Shown: positions 54,191-64,000 of the stretch, piece after piece
How the letters are laid out: every line of letters starts with the position of its first letter
Position numbering within the stretch: the stretch's first letter is position 1
DNA from: Isoetes taiwanensis
Taxonomy: Eukaryota > Streptophyta > Lycopodiopsida > Isoetales > Isoetaceae
DNA: 64,000 nt
NCBI GenBank assembly: GCA_021234155.1
Contig: JAJEKV010000487.1
Span: forward strand, 62,001-126,000
Reading direction: 5' to 3'
The notes under the pieces: generated by a model
Seen by the model: the letters and a program-made list of their open reading frames with translations, nothing else
Told to the model about the DNA's origin: nothing
Databases searched by the model: none
Made by a program: the position numbers and the translations under genes

Positions 54191-55995
54191 GGTCTTATTA
54201 GAGGCTTGAATGGCTGCATGATGAAGCAATCTACATATCGTGTGGTAACCTCCATTGCACAGACTGGTAAGTCGGCGTTGCACAAGTCGCTCTGATATCA
54301 TAAATTTTGTCGTTGTTCTTTATCAGGATTTAGATTGTGTTAGAACTATTCAGGACGGAAAAAAACGGCGTCTAGGGCAATGTTTTCGAGCGGAGTGGTG
54401 ATGGATATCAGGTTTTTCATCTTCATTCCGTCATTTTTACACTGGTTGCAGTCATGTGTGGAGCGATCTTGACTTCTGAGGCGGTTTATCCTCCTGTACC
54501 ATGCAAAGCAATCAGTAGAAGGTGGATTCCCTCCTATAGAAGGAGCATTTGAAGTCTGAAAGGTGGACATGGAGCTCAGTCAGCTAAATTCCTCTTGCAT
54601 TTTCCATGAATAATACAAACAAACACTGAGCTCTAGGTTCTGATTTCAAGGAAGACACCAGAACCTTGGCAAATTTATGCAGTCATAGAACCTGCTCCTT
54701 CATAGTTTATGCATTTTTCCGACATCTTTTTCGTCATCATCTAGATCAAGCGTGATTTGGCCATTTCCCTACAAACCCAAACATGTTTTCGAGGGTTTAA
54801 AATGCTTATAAGACCGATCCATGTGTATTCAAGTTTCAAAGTGATTACTCTAGGTGCTACTAAAAGTTTGACAATATTACAATATCCTTACATTCTCCAC
54901 TTCACTTGCAGGAGAAACATGGCTAGTCAGCTTCTCTAGTTTGTTGTTAAATTGCAAAAAAAAAGTCTTGGCAGGGCATTTCCCATTTTCACTAGTGTTC
55001 TATCCTTCTGCTTCAAACAACAACAAATGCTGGCAGTGTTATTTGCTTGAATCTTCTTGTTTTCAGATTTTATGTTCCATGTTGTTGTTAAGACAACAAG
55101 AAAACCATTCGGACATTGACACTCGTTTTCTTTGCTGGAAGTAGGACGAATTTTTGCAGGACAAAGCAAACTTGAATGGTACTTGGCTTTCAAATTCAAC
55201 CACTTGAAGCAAGATATGAAAATATGATTTGCAAATGAGGTAAGGCAAGGCATTATGCACTTATCGATGGAGTTGTTTCTTACTGTAAAGCTCTCTATCA
55301 TCTGCCTTGTTTAACAACAAGCGGAAATGGAAAATAATAAAATATATAACATCTGCCCATTTTGTTCAAGGAAGTTCAGAGTTTTGGTGTAAGATTTTTG
55401 TTGAGTTTGCTTAACCTCTTGTAGGTTTTATCATGTAGTTTTTGCAGGTTTATCGGTAGTATCTCAATATTTGTTCAGTGTTTACCTTACAAAAGGTCTT
55501 TCTTTCTAGATGGGTTGCTTGTCTAAGTGAAAATGGCAAGGATGGTCTTGCTTTGAGTTTTTTCTTGTATGTGATTTCTTTCTAAGTGCCGATCCATTTT
55601 TTGAAACTTTATGTGCTATTGCAGCCTAGTTTTGTATTGTAGATGTCGAAAGAATGAAGCTTCGTTTCGGTAATCTTTTAATGCGTTGCATGAAGCTGGA
55701 TTTTGGTAATCTTAGATGAGATTTATTTTTTCAGTAAACTGTATTGTGGCATTATTTTATGCATTTTCAGAAGAAGCTGTCAGACTATGATATGTGCCAC
55801 AACTGATATGTGCCAATCTTTTGCAGTGAAAGTTTAAAGGCAAGATCAAGATAAAAAGAAAGAGTGTGTTGATTCTCTTCATGTTTGGTGAAACTTCATG
55901 TGGAATGCTTTATTTTGAAGTTATGGGAAGAAGTGTCATTGTCACACGTTAGATTTTTTGTGTATGATGATCACTTTTTTATCTTATCTTCATAG
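54191..55995. other. Presumed 5' UTR intron or intergenic DNA of KxDL gene
   Basis: No coding match. The interval ends in a T-rich stretch and CATAG just before the KxDL ATG, a good splice acceptor. This suggests a non-coding first exon upstream. Confidence 0.4.
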
Positions 55996-58273
55996 ATGGC
56001 TTTAGATCCGAAAGCTAAGCATCAAATAGTTGAAGCTGCAAAAGCATCATCATCTCTTCTTGAAAATATTTTGGAAAAAAAAGATGTGGAAGACCTTAAG
56101 CAACTTCAGCTTCTCATGTAGGCATGATACTAATTCTTCAAAGGATTAACTAGCAGCTTTCGTGATTGATCTTATTGACATTTGTTATTATAGATTGGGA
56201 AGACTACAAGATAGCAATGAGGGTGTAAATATGGTAATGCTACCCAAAAAAACGCGAAAGCACTTAGCACTTAAAGCACTTAAAGCACTTATTTTAGCAG
56301 ACGCCAAAAGTCATGCGTAAATGCTTCCCCTGTACTTTTTGTTCTCGGCTAAGTTAGATTAATGATTATCACCTCGATACTCTCAATCTTTGCATTTTGA
56401 TGCCGTGTAATGTCAAAATTTTTTTTTTGAGATACATTACATGGCGTTTTGATGTTGGATTGGTTTCAATAGAGTATGGAGAAAGTTAGAGAGAAAATAA
56501 CAAACAAAGAAGACTGGTTGTCCTGTTCAAAAAGAAGTAATGGAATTGCAAGGATAAAACTAAGAAGTAATGGAATTGCATGAACAAAGATAAGATTGTT
56601 TTTTAATACAGAGACGGAATTGCAAGAATGTATTAAGATTGCTTTGATACAAAAGGACTGATTAACAAAGCTTGATCAATAATGTAAATGACGAAATGTG
56701 AATGCACATAAGACTACTCACAACAATATAGAACAACAATGATCACATAAAAGACAATGTTAACCCACTATTAGTGAAAATTGACCAACTTTGAGAGGTC
56801 ATTTCTCCCGCATCCAAGCTCAGATTTAATTGATTTAAACTGCAAGAGAAAGGCCATAGTGCCTACTTTTAGATGCAGGTAAAATCATCAAAAATTATTC
56901 ATTAAAACTCAAGATATCAAATTCTGAGTTTTGGTATATTTCTGTGACAAAAAATCAGAACCTGTAACAAAAAATCAGAACTTTGAGAGACTGTTTCTCA
57001 CTCCTCATAGCTCAGATTTGAGTGATTTAAATTGCAAGAGAAAGTGCTAAGTGTCTAGTTTTAAATGCATGTGAGATCACTCAAAACCGATCAGCACCAC
57101 TCAAGATATTAAAGTCTGAATTTTGTATATTCTTGTGACATCAATTTCTGCACCCACTGTAACAGAAAATCAGCCAAGTTTGAGAGGCTATTTCTCACTC
57201 CTCAGAGATCGGATTTATGTGATTTTGATTGCAAAATGAAATCGCTCCAAATAGATTGGTAGAACTCAAGATATCAATGTCTGAGTGCTCGCCAATTTTC
57301 CCATTTGGGGAAAAAAAAATAACGTAGATCTAGGATACAACATTAGAGATGCATAATACATTGAAAGAATGGAACAAAAATACTCTTAAGAAAAACAAAG
57401 AGTAATCAGATTGTCTCTTCTCACTTGATTTGAATCCTAAAAAGCTTCTTCCGGTTAAATGGATGCTTTCAAGAGAGCTGCCCACAATTCAATCTCCAAT
57501 GCAACAGAGATTGAATTATCAATCTAAATCAAATTGCAATAAAAGATTGTTAATTCACCTATGATTTCTATGCCGATTTGAACTCTAATTTGTGTTCTTA
57601 TACTGCATTGAAAAAGAGAAACTCCATCAATCTTGTCCCGCCAATGGAGTTCCCGCCAATGGAGTTCCCGCCCTTGAAGATCCTCGTCAGCGATCCTTAC
57701 CATTTCAGAGATCTCCCACCGCGGGATCATCCATCTCATCGATCCTTACCTCCACGGAATGATCCATCCTATTTCTGGAGTAACAACCCCCCGAGGTCGT
57801 TGAATGAAAAAGCACTCGAGGGTAAAGCACCTAAAGCACTTAAAGCACTTGTCCAGATAGTGCTTTTTGGGTAGCATTACCATATTTACACCCTGCAGTG
57901 CTTGCACATTTCAATGACTTCTCAGAACGCAGTTTTTTAGCTGTTTCTAATGACTTTTCCATGAACACTAAGCTATTATGGTCGATGAAAGTGGATTTGG
58001 ATCACATATTCCAGCGCCTACGGTATGTGTAATGCTTAATTTCTAGCCAGCCATCGTAAAGTTCAGATATAACACATGTGTGCATAAAGCAACCTGAAGT
58101 GTCAGATTGCGAGTTTATCTCTAGATGCTTTTATGGACTTGCCAAGTGGCATATCCGACAACCGCCCCAGTCTTGAAGCTTCTATGATTCCATGACACAT
58201 CTTGGCAGAAGCTTTCTGCTTGATGTATGGGGATTGCTGCCGTGGTTCAAGGTGCCTCAAAGCAAGAATATAG
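55996..58273 (+). CDS. KxDL motif protein (KXD1-like), split by a transposon
   Basis: KxDL proteins are small helical subunits of BORC/BLOC-1-related complexes acting on lysosome- or vacuole-related organelles. Exons: 55996-56117 (MALDPKAKHQIVEAAK to DLKQLQLL), 56194-56222 (ILGRLQDSNE), 57899-58022 (VLAHFNDFSER, MKVDLDHIFQRL) and 58252-58273 (CLKARI, stop). The joined product is 98 residues. ILGRLQDSN-VL-HFN and the K-x-D-L motif (KVDLD) are family hallmarks. The original LQDSN/VLAHFN exon is broken by the element at 56220-57894. Using GT at 56223 and AG at 57897-57898 restores the frame as DSNEVLAHF, where relatives usually have DSNAVL. The last exon is short and its acceptor (TTCAAG) is weaker. 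If splicing across the element fails, the gene is inactivated. Confidence 0.75.
56220..57894. mobile_element. Non-autonomous TIR element in the KxDL exon
   Basis: Terminal inverted repeats of about 31 bp: AGGGTGTAAATATGGTAATG... at 56220 and its reverse complement ending at 57894, both followed inward by CTACCCAAAAA. Subterminal AAGCACTT repeats occur on both sides (56257-56292; 57826-57850). Total length is 1675 bp with no transposase frame. Flanks are ...GATAGCAATG and GCAGTGCTTGC..., which fuse to the expected coding sequence. At most one or two bases (G or TG) are duplicated, so the superfamily cannot be read from the target site. Confidence 0.85.
56780..57290. repeat. Three tandem repeats of about 170 bp inside the TIR element
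   Basis: Units starting near 56780, 56960 and 57165 share AACTTTGAGAG, TTTCTCMCKCMTC, TCAGATTT, GATTTAAAYTGCAAGAGAAA and ACTCAAGATATYAA. They diverge by about a fifth, and the third is shorter. Confidence 0.75.
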
Positions 58274-58415
58274 CCTTATGCTTGAGGAGAAGCAATGAAT
58301 AGTTTGATTCATCTTGTTGTGTCAAAAAACCCCTATATCTGGCACATAGTTAGTGAGTGTATATTGGCTTCGTTTTCAGAACCACTAAGGACTTGTCCAA
58401 CATGGGCGAAGATAT

Positions 58416-58609
58416 GATGCACTCTTTTAACCGAGAAGGCTATTTCTTTCTTTCTAAAGAGTGTTATGATAAACCCTTGGAATCATCATTGTTTGAATGT
58501 AATAGTTAATGAGATGCACTCTTTTAACAGAAAAGGCTATTTCTTTCTTTCTAAAGAGTGTTATGACAAACCCTTGGAATCATCATTGTTTGAATGTAAT
58601 AGTTAATGA
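58416..58609. repeat. 97-bp tandem duplication
   Basis: Units 58416-58512 and 58513-58609 differ at about five positions (for example ACCGAGAAGG versus ACAGAAAAGG, TTATGATAAA versus TTATGACAAA). The near identity indicates a recent duplication. Confidence 0.95.
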
Positions 58610-59260
58610 GACTTGCATAAGCTCTGCAACAATACTTTGAGGCTTGAATCACGTGTAGAAACGGTAGATTTGGGTTTGGTATCCTCCCATATTATATCCG
58701 AACTCAGAAGCATTTTCATATGCTGGTCAATGTTCATGCATTCTGGTTTTCAAATCAGATGAGCTTTGGTAGTAATGTAACATTGTGAGAGATGAGCCAT
58801 CTCCGTGGGCTTCCATAGATGAGCCATCTCTGTGGACTTGTATTTGCTTCTGATACAAATCTGAAGGTATGGAATAGCAGGCTGAATTGATGCATTCACA
58901 TGTAAAAGTCATACACTTGCAATTCATTGCTACAAGACCAGCTCTATGGTCGTTGGGCAGCAAGGACAATACTGCTAAAATGGTATCATAGACCTTGGCT
59001 CTTTCAATCTGTTCCTTATGAGAATCTAGAACTCATTATGAAAAAGGTTAAGTTGAAAATGATATTGCAGATCAAACATCATCTTGTTGACTCTATACAG
59101 GTTCAAGGTGCATTCCACATAAAGTCTGTTTTGGGTGGTTTAGGCCTAGGTGCATTTTGTGAAGAACCTATATTCACTAATGTAAAGGTTCCGTTGTATA
59201 CAATGTAAGATCAAAATTGATATAGATGTCTAATTATATATACACTCTCAAGATCAATTA

Positions 59261-59821
59261 GACAACCTTATTCGCCTTTTAGGTGACTCCAAGTGAATTC
59301 AGGCTACAATGCACACTCTATTTTTATGTTAAAGGTCAAAAAATTCCTATACCAAACACAATAAGCTACAAGTCCATTACACCTAGCCAACAATACCAAT
59401 GTATACCCTATACACATGAAGACTAAAAACATTGAACAATGTTGACCAACAACAATGCCCTTCTTTCTACCCATCATCTAAATGAACCATATGCACTAGC
59501 ATTTCCTTGACTTAATAACCATTTTAAACATTGCAATTTCCAACTATTGAATGTGCCTAGAAAATACTCTACATCAATGTACCATATTTTACCATAATTT
59601 TTGCCATGAATGTTAGTTAGCCTTTGATTAAGATTTGCCTTGTGAACTATTGTTGGTCTTTCGCCTTTTGCTAATCTCATTTTAGAAATATTAAGATCAT
59701 TGAGACAACCTTATTCGTCTTTTAGGTGATTCCAAATGAATTCAAACTACAGTGCACACTCTATTCATATGTTAAAGGTCAAAAAATTCCTATACCAAAC
59801 ACAATAAGGTACAAGTCCATA
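59261..59821. repeat. Direct repeat pair of about 120 bp
   Basis: Copies at 59261-59379 and 59702-59821 share GACAACCTTATTCG, CTTTTAGGTGA and GGTCAAAAAATTCCTATACC over their length, about 90% alike, 441 bp apart. Confidence 0.9.
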
Positions 59822-60558
59822 AGTTCTGCTAGTTTTTGTTTCTCTCGTTGGGGGTTACTATAGAGCAATCCTTAAAATCCGTTGATGAAGATAAGAAAAA
59901 CATTCTGCCCTAATATGAATTTGATCTCAGTGTTGAACTCTGCATATGTTATAACGCTTTATGACTGATCATTCACATGGATAACTTGATGAAATGTTTA
60001 TGTTATTTATGGAACATAACTCAAGAGTTTTTATTGAACAATAAAGTAGGATAGCTTGTTGAATTTTCTCGTTTGCATCTTCAATGATTGAGTCATATCC
60101 CATTTTGTTACCCATCTTGGTAACCATTGATTCATTATGTAAAGCAAAGACTTTCGAAAGGCACGGTTGCTTCAAATACATCCAATCTATTGAGCTATGA
60201 AAGAATGTGATGACGCTTGTTGTAATTCCTATCTATTCAATGAACCTTGCTCGGCTAGTTGGGTTTGGTTTTGTAGTCACATAATAAGCCCAAAAATGTG
60301 CAAGGGGAATGTAACTTATAATACAATTTATGGTTGAAGTCTTTGTAAGTAAGATTGAATTGATGCCTTCGATGAAAAGTAATAAGGCATTTGGGTCGAA
60401 ATGGTAAGATGATATACGGTAGTTATGTATTTAAGGAGCATATCGTCAAAATGGTAACATGATATATGACACTTATGCATAATACCAATGGCAATGTTTG
60501 AAGGGGAGATTTCCGTTCAAATTATATACGCCCAATTTGGGTTAGGCTCCCAAGAATA

Positions 60559-60730
60559 GGAAACCTCCCCAACTTTCTTCCGTGGAAACCTCCCCAACTT
60601 TCAATCAAAGCCCGGGGAGGTTTCCAACTGTGCTACCCTGGGGAGGTTTCCACTGCTTTAACTTTGGAAGGTTTCCATATAAAGTTTTGCTAATAGATTT
60701 AACATAATCGCTGGGGAGAGGTTTCCATAG
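60559..60730. repeat. GGAAACCTCCCC motif cluster, left
   Basis: GGAAACCTCCCC occurs twice (60559, 60584), GGGGAGGTTTCC twice (about 60615, 60641), and there are variants GGAAGGTTTCC and GGGGAGAGGTTTCC. The opposite orientations can form hairpins. Confidence 0.9.
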
Positions 60731-61996
60731 AATCTCAAAATATCTCGATCACATGATCTTCTCTGTTCTAAATTTATTAGAAGCGGCTCCATTGCCTTTT
60801 TTGTTGATGATCATTTCATTTCTATTTTTCTTTCGAGCATTTGCTCCGCCCAAATCCAGCTTTTGCATGAAGATTATCTTCAGCACCAGCGGAATCTCAC
60901 ACCCTCGGACAATCTGGAAGGCCTGATAAAGAGTTAGCAAAGCAAGAAAGCGTATGTTTAAATTATAATGCTTGAGAGTTTTATCATATTTTCTTGTTTA
61001 CTTGCATTTCTAATCTAAATCGGGCTCATTCCAGCATCTAGAGCCTTCGCCGACCTCTGAAGACAGGGAGGGAATGTTTTTCGCCTACATTTCGGTGGCT
61101 CGCCTTCTTGATCTTCGTTCTGTTGCCCTAATAGAAATGGCACAAGATCTACATGTATTTCTTAAACCTAGTTCCTTTTGTTCCTTATAAGTTCTGGCTT
61201 CTCCTTTGTGTCTTTTATTTTTGGGCTTTACTGGACTTGCATTGAGATCACGTTCTTGCTTTCTTGATCGATTAGAAATAAGATCAGAACATTGAACCAG
61301 TGTCAACCTCTTCATTCCTTTGCAAAGTTATTTAGTTCATCCATCTCTGCTGTAAAAGCTAGGCATCAAATTGATTCACGACTAGTATTGTGGCAGTCAT
61401 TGCAAGTCTCGTTATTAGCCCTTTGTTATGTCACTGTGGTATATAGATTCCTATAGAATTGGAGTCATGCTCAGTGTAGGGTTCCTGAATATGTATTTTA
61501 CATGTTTTCATTGCAATACTTCTACTCGCTAATTAGACATCACAGATGTTGTTTATTTGTTGTTGGCAGATGTATTAAAGAGTCTGATATGTGATCAACA
61601 TTGAAATGCATTATGCATATAGAGTCACGTGACAAATTATTCATTTAAGGTATCATTGCAATTCCAGTTTTTGTTGATGGTTACTTTTGAGATCTGTTTG
61701 AATATCAATTTTTTAATGGTTTTTGAGGAAGGAATAAATAATGATAGCGAGGTTGAGACAAGTGCTTGATTTAGAAGATGCTTATATTGGGTCATCATGA
61801 GACCTAAATACCCTTGAGGGTTCAAAGGTAGATTTGTCATTTTAATTGATAAATTAACAGGTGTTTCTTTCTTGCTTTTCGATATTATTATTATGCACTA
61901 TATAATCAGAAAATTGTGCATAGTAGGAAAGTACAAGATCCCCATATTGCTGGTCATACTGATGCTAAGGATCGGCAAACAATTGAGCTTTTCCAT
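60731..61996. other. Non-coding interval, no gene seen
   Basis: No supportable gene. Short minus-strand frames (60940-60749, 61315-61085) are Lys/Arg-rich without family resemblance. Confidence 0.5.
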
Positions 61997-63664
61997 CATA
62001 AAATCAAAGTACGTCTGCAAATTTAGAGATAACACCTCGGAGTCAGGAACATTACTTGCTTTTTTTTATGAAAGTTGAAACATGCTAAATAAAGTCATAT
62101 TTGATAGTATACTATTTCTTTTTTTTGGCAAGAAACATGTTGTTTCTGGTATTCAGCCAACTGCAATTCATTTGGAAAATTATCTTGGGGCAATAAAAAA
62201 CTAGATCAGATTGCAGGTCATAATCTCTTTCTATGACGACTCAATCAACAATAGAAGCGTATTCTGATCAAGCAAGGCAAATCAATAGTGTAAAAACTTG
62301 ACATCTGATGGCAAATGCATAATGACTAATGTGCAAAGGTTTAAACAAATAGAAAGATTAACCCTTTTGTTGACTAGGCATCATTGTTCATTTGTTATTT
62401 TCACAAAATTACCTTCCATTCCTGCAACATAATATAAATAATCTTGGAGCATGTTATCATTTTTCAAAATTTTGAAACAAGCATGCTACAATTCAGACAT
62501 TGCCATCAGTGTAGTATATCAAATCTTGAGTGGATAAATTTTATTAACGCCAAAGGTACTATGAAATTCCTTAGTGTGATAATTAGATCATAAAATCAAA
62601 GTACGTCTGTAAATTTAGAGAGAACACCTCGGAATCAGGAACATTACTTGCTTTTTTTTTAGGGAAAATTCCAATTATACCCCTCAAGTTTGCAAAAATT
62701 CCAAAATACCCTCCAAATGAAGAGCATTTTTGGAAAAAAAGTAATAGAGTTTTTGTTGATCCTCAAATGCAAAAGTTGTCTTCACAAACATTATAGATTA
62801 GGATTAGATCTTTCGAACAACATCAAAATTCATCGAAATTGGAGTTGAAATTCACAAGTTATGCTCATTTATGTTGTTTTTTACATCACTTACTTAAAAC
62901 ACTAAGCTTCCAACTCCGTTTTAGACGATTCTACTGCTATCGGATAGTTCTTATTCATATCTACAAATTTCATGAACGACACTTTTTTAATTGATTGATC
63001 ACAAGAAACTTATTGCCATCGAGATAAATACCCTATATTTTTTCTAGTGGTGGCGAAATTCAAGCACTAAATTTCATAGGCAACATGTGTGATCGGGGCT
63101 TCACATTACCAATAACTCATTATGTTATACATAACTAAAGAACATTCGATTATTTTTGAAGGGCAATGAAGGGAAGGGAAGGGCAATGAAGGGGTGAAGG
63201 GCAATCAAGCACCCTATACACCACCAATAAAAAAAAGACCCCTATATCTAGGGGTATTTTTGGAATATTTGTAAACTTGAAGGGTATACTTGGAATTTTC
63301 CCTTTTTTTTTTTATGAAAGTTGAACATGCTAAATAAAGTCATATTTGACAATATACTAGTTTTTTTCTTGGCAAAAAACGTGTTGTTTCTGGTATTCAG
63401 CCAACTGCAATTCATCTGGGAAATTATCTTGGGGCAATAAAAAACTGGATCAGATTGCAGGTCACAATCTCTTTCTATGACGACTCAATCAGCAATAGAA
63501 GCGTATTCTGACCAAGCAAGGCAAATCAATAGTGCAAAAGCTTGACATCTGATGGCAAATGCATAATGACTAATGTGCAAAGGTTTAAACAAATATAAAG
63601 ATTAACCCTTTTGTTGACTAGGCACCATTGTTCATTTGTTATTTTGACAATATTACCTTCATTC
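61997..63664. repeat. 423-bp duplication, second copy split by a MITE
   Basis: Copy 1 is 61997-62419. Copy 2 is 62589-62660 plus 63304-63664. Shared landmarks are ATCAAAGTACGTCTG, CACCTCGGARTCAGGAAC, GTATTCAGCCAACTGCAATT, GACGACTCAATCA and GGTTTAAACAAATA. Identity is roughly 95%. Copy 2 is interrupted inside its T-run by the element at 62661-63303. Confidence 0.93.
62661..63303. mobile_element. 643-bp MITE with about 52-bp inverted ends
   Basis: The left end AGGGAAAATTCCAATTATAC and the reverse complement of the right end AGGGAAAATTCCAAGTATAC match for about 52 bases with a few changes. The flanking sequence is a T-run on both sides (9 and 10 T), versus 8 T at the empty site in copy 1 (62052-62059). 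This implies an 8-9-bp T-only target duplication, which would fit hAT- or Mutator-type elements. No coding frame is present. Confidence 0.88.
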
Positions 63665-63699
63665 AACCATAGGAAAATCAAGATGAACTATAAACATTC

Positions 63700-64000
63700 T
63701 GTGGAAACCTCCCCTAGTTTCCTTGGAAAATTGGGGAGGTTTCCATTAAAATATTTAAAAAAAATACCGTAGTTAATAAAGGCGGGTGTAATTAATAAAA
63801 GATGTTTACGCAACCACCGAGATGGATAATAAAAAAGCACGTGGATCGAGGCGAATCGTGAAGGGCTTTTTTTTTCTAAATTTTATGGGAAACCTCCCCA
63901 ATTTTCCATGGAAACCTCCCCTATTTTCGAATATGGAAACCTCCCCTAGTTTTCCAGGAAAGTTGGGGAGGTTTCCAGGGAAAGGTGGGGAGGTTTCCAT
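63700..64000. repeat. GGAAACCTCCCC motif cluster, right
   Basis: GGAAACCTCCCC at about 63704, 63889, 63909 and 63937, and GGGGAGGTTTCC at 63732, 63966 and 63986. The cluster continues to the window edge, so its end is not seen. Confidence 0.9.

Larger units (their letters stand above)
58274..60555. other. Intergenic region, no gene seen
   Basis: No coding match downstream of the KxDL gene. It holds the 97-bp tandem duplication, a short local repeat of ATGAGCCATCTC at 58793-58835, and a dispersed 120-bp direct repeat pair. Confidence 0.5.

Overview
The window is nuclear DNA from a land plant. It holds plant-type split genes with short GT-AG introns (roughly 70-200 bp), a plant GH5 family with an N-terminal fascin-like domain, and a plant-type receptor-like cytoplasmic kinase. 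No ribosomal, organellar or prokaryotic features were seen. The compact introns, the abundance of long (CT)n tracts and the LINE types would fit a non-seed plant, but the sequence alone does not fix the taxon.

Three host genes can be reconstructed exon by exon. (1) 1896-4320 (+): a secreted family-5 glucan 1,3-beta-glucosidase-like enzyme, nine exons, 515 codons, apparently intact. (2) 44387-46431 (+): a receptor-like cytoplasmic kinase of the RBK1/RBK2 type, eight exons, about 460 codons, intact. (3) 55996-58273 (+): a small KxDL-motif (KXD1-like) protein, whose middle exon is split by a 1.67-kb terminal-inverted-repeat element. The element ends fall so that GT-AG splicing across it would restore the reading frame. 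Relics of two more host families are present: an FCP1/TIM50-type HAD phosphatase domain (about 9880-10304) and the C-terminal half of a SAR1 GTPase (51866-52085).

The 13-41 kb stretch is mainly transposons. At least two PIF/Harbinger-like elements are recognisable from a Myb/SANT-like gene on the minus strand (14493-15331; 30370-31680) and a DDE transposase on the plus strand (27698-28999; 38969-40133). Between the two divergent genes lies a spacer with conserved inverted repeats and a (CT)n tract. Spacer copies occur near 15.6, 17.0, 23.7, 25.3 and 31.9 kb. Non-LTR retrotransposons have repeatedly landed inside these (CT)n tracts. In the element spanning about 30.4-40.1 kb, two truncated LINEs, one full-length LINE (33580-38266), a tRNA-like SINE and a short LINE 3' end sit one after another, separated by CT tracts. 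These LINEs share a 3'-terminal hairpin with compensatory changes. A separate, degraded LINE lies on the minus strand at about 17.56-21.09 kb.

The right end (58-64 kb) has no recognised gene after the KxDL gene. It holds tandem and dispersed duplications, a 643-bp MITE whose empty site survives in a duplicate copy, and two clusters of a GGAAACCTCCCC motif in both orientations. Remaining intervals contain AT-rich intergenic DNA in which I see no supportable gene.
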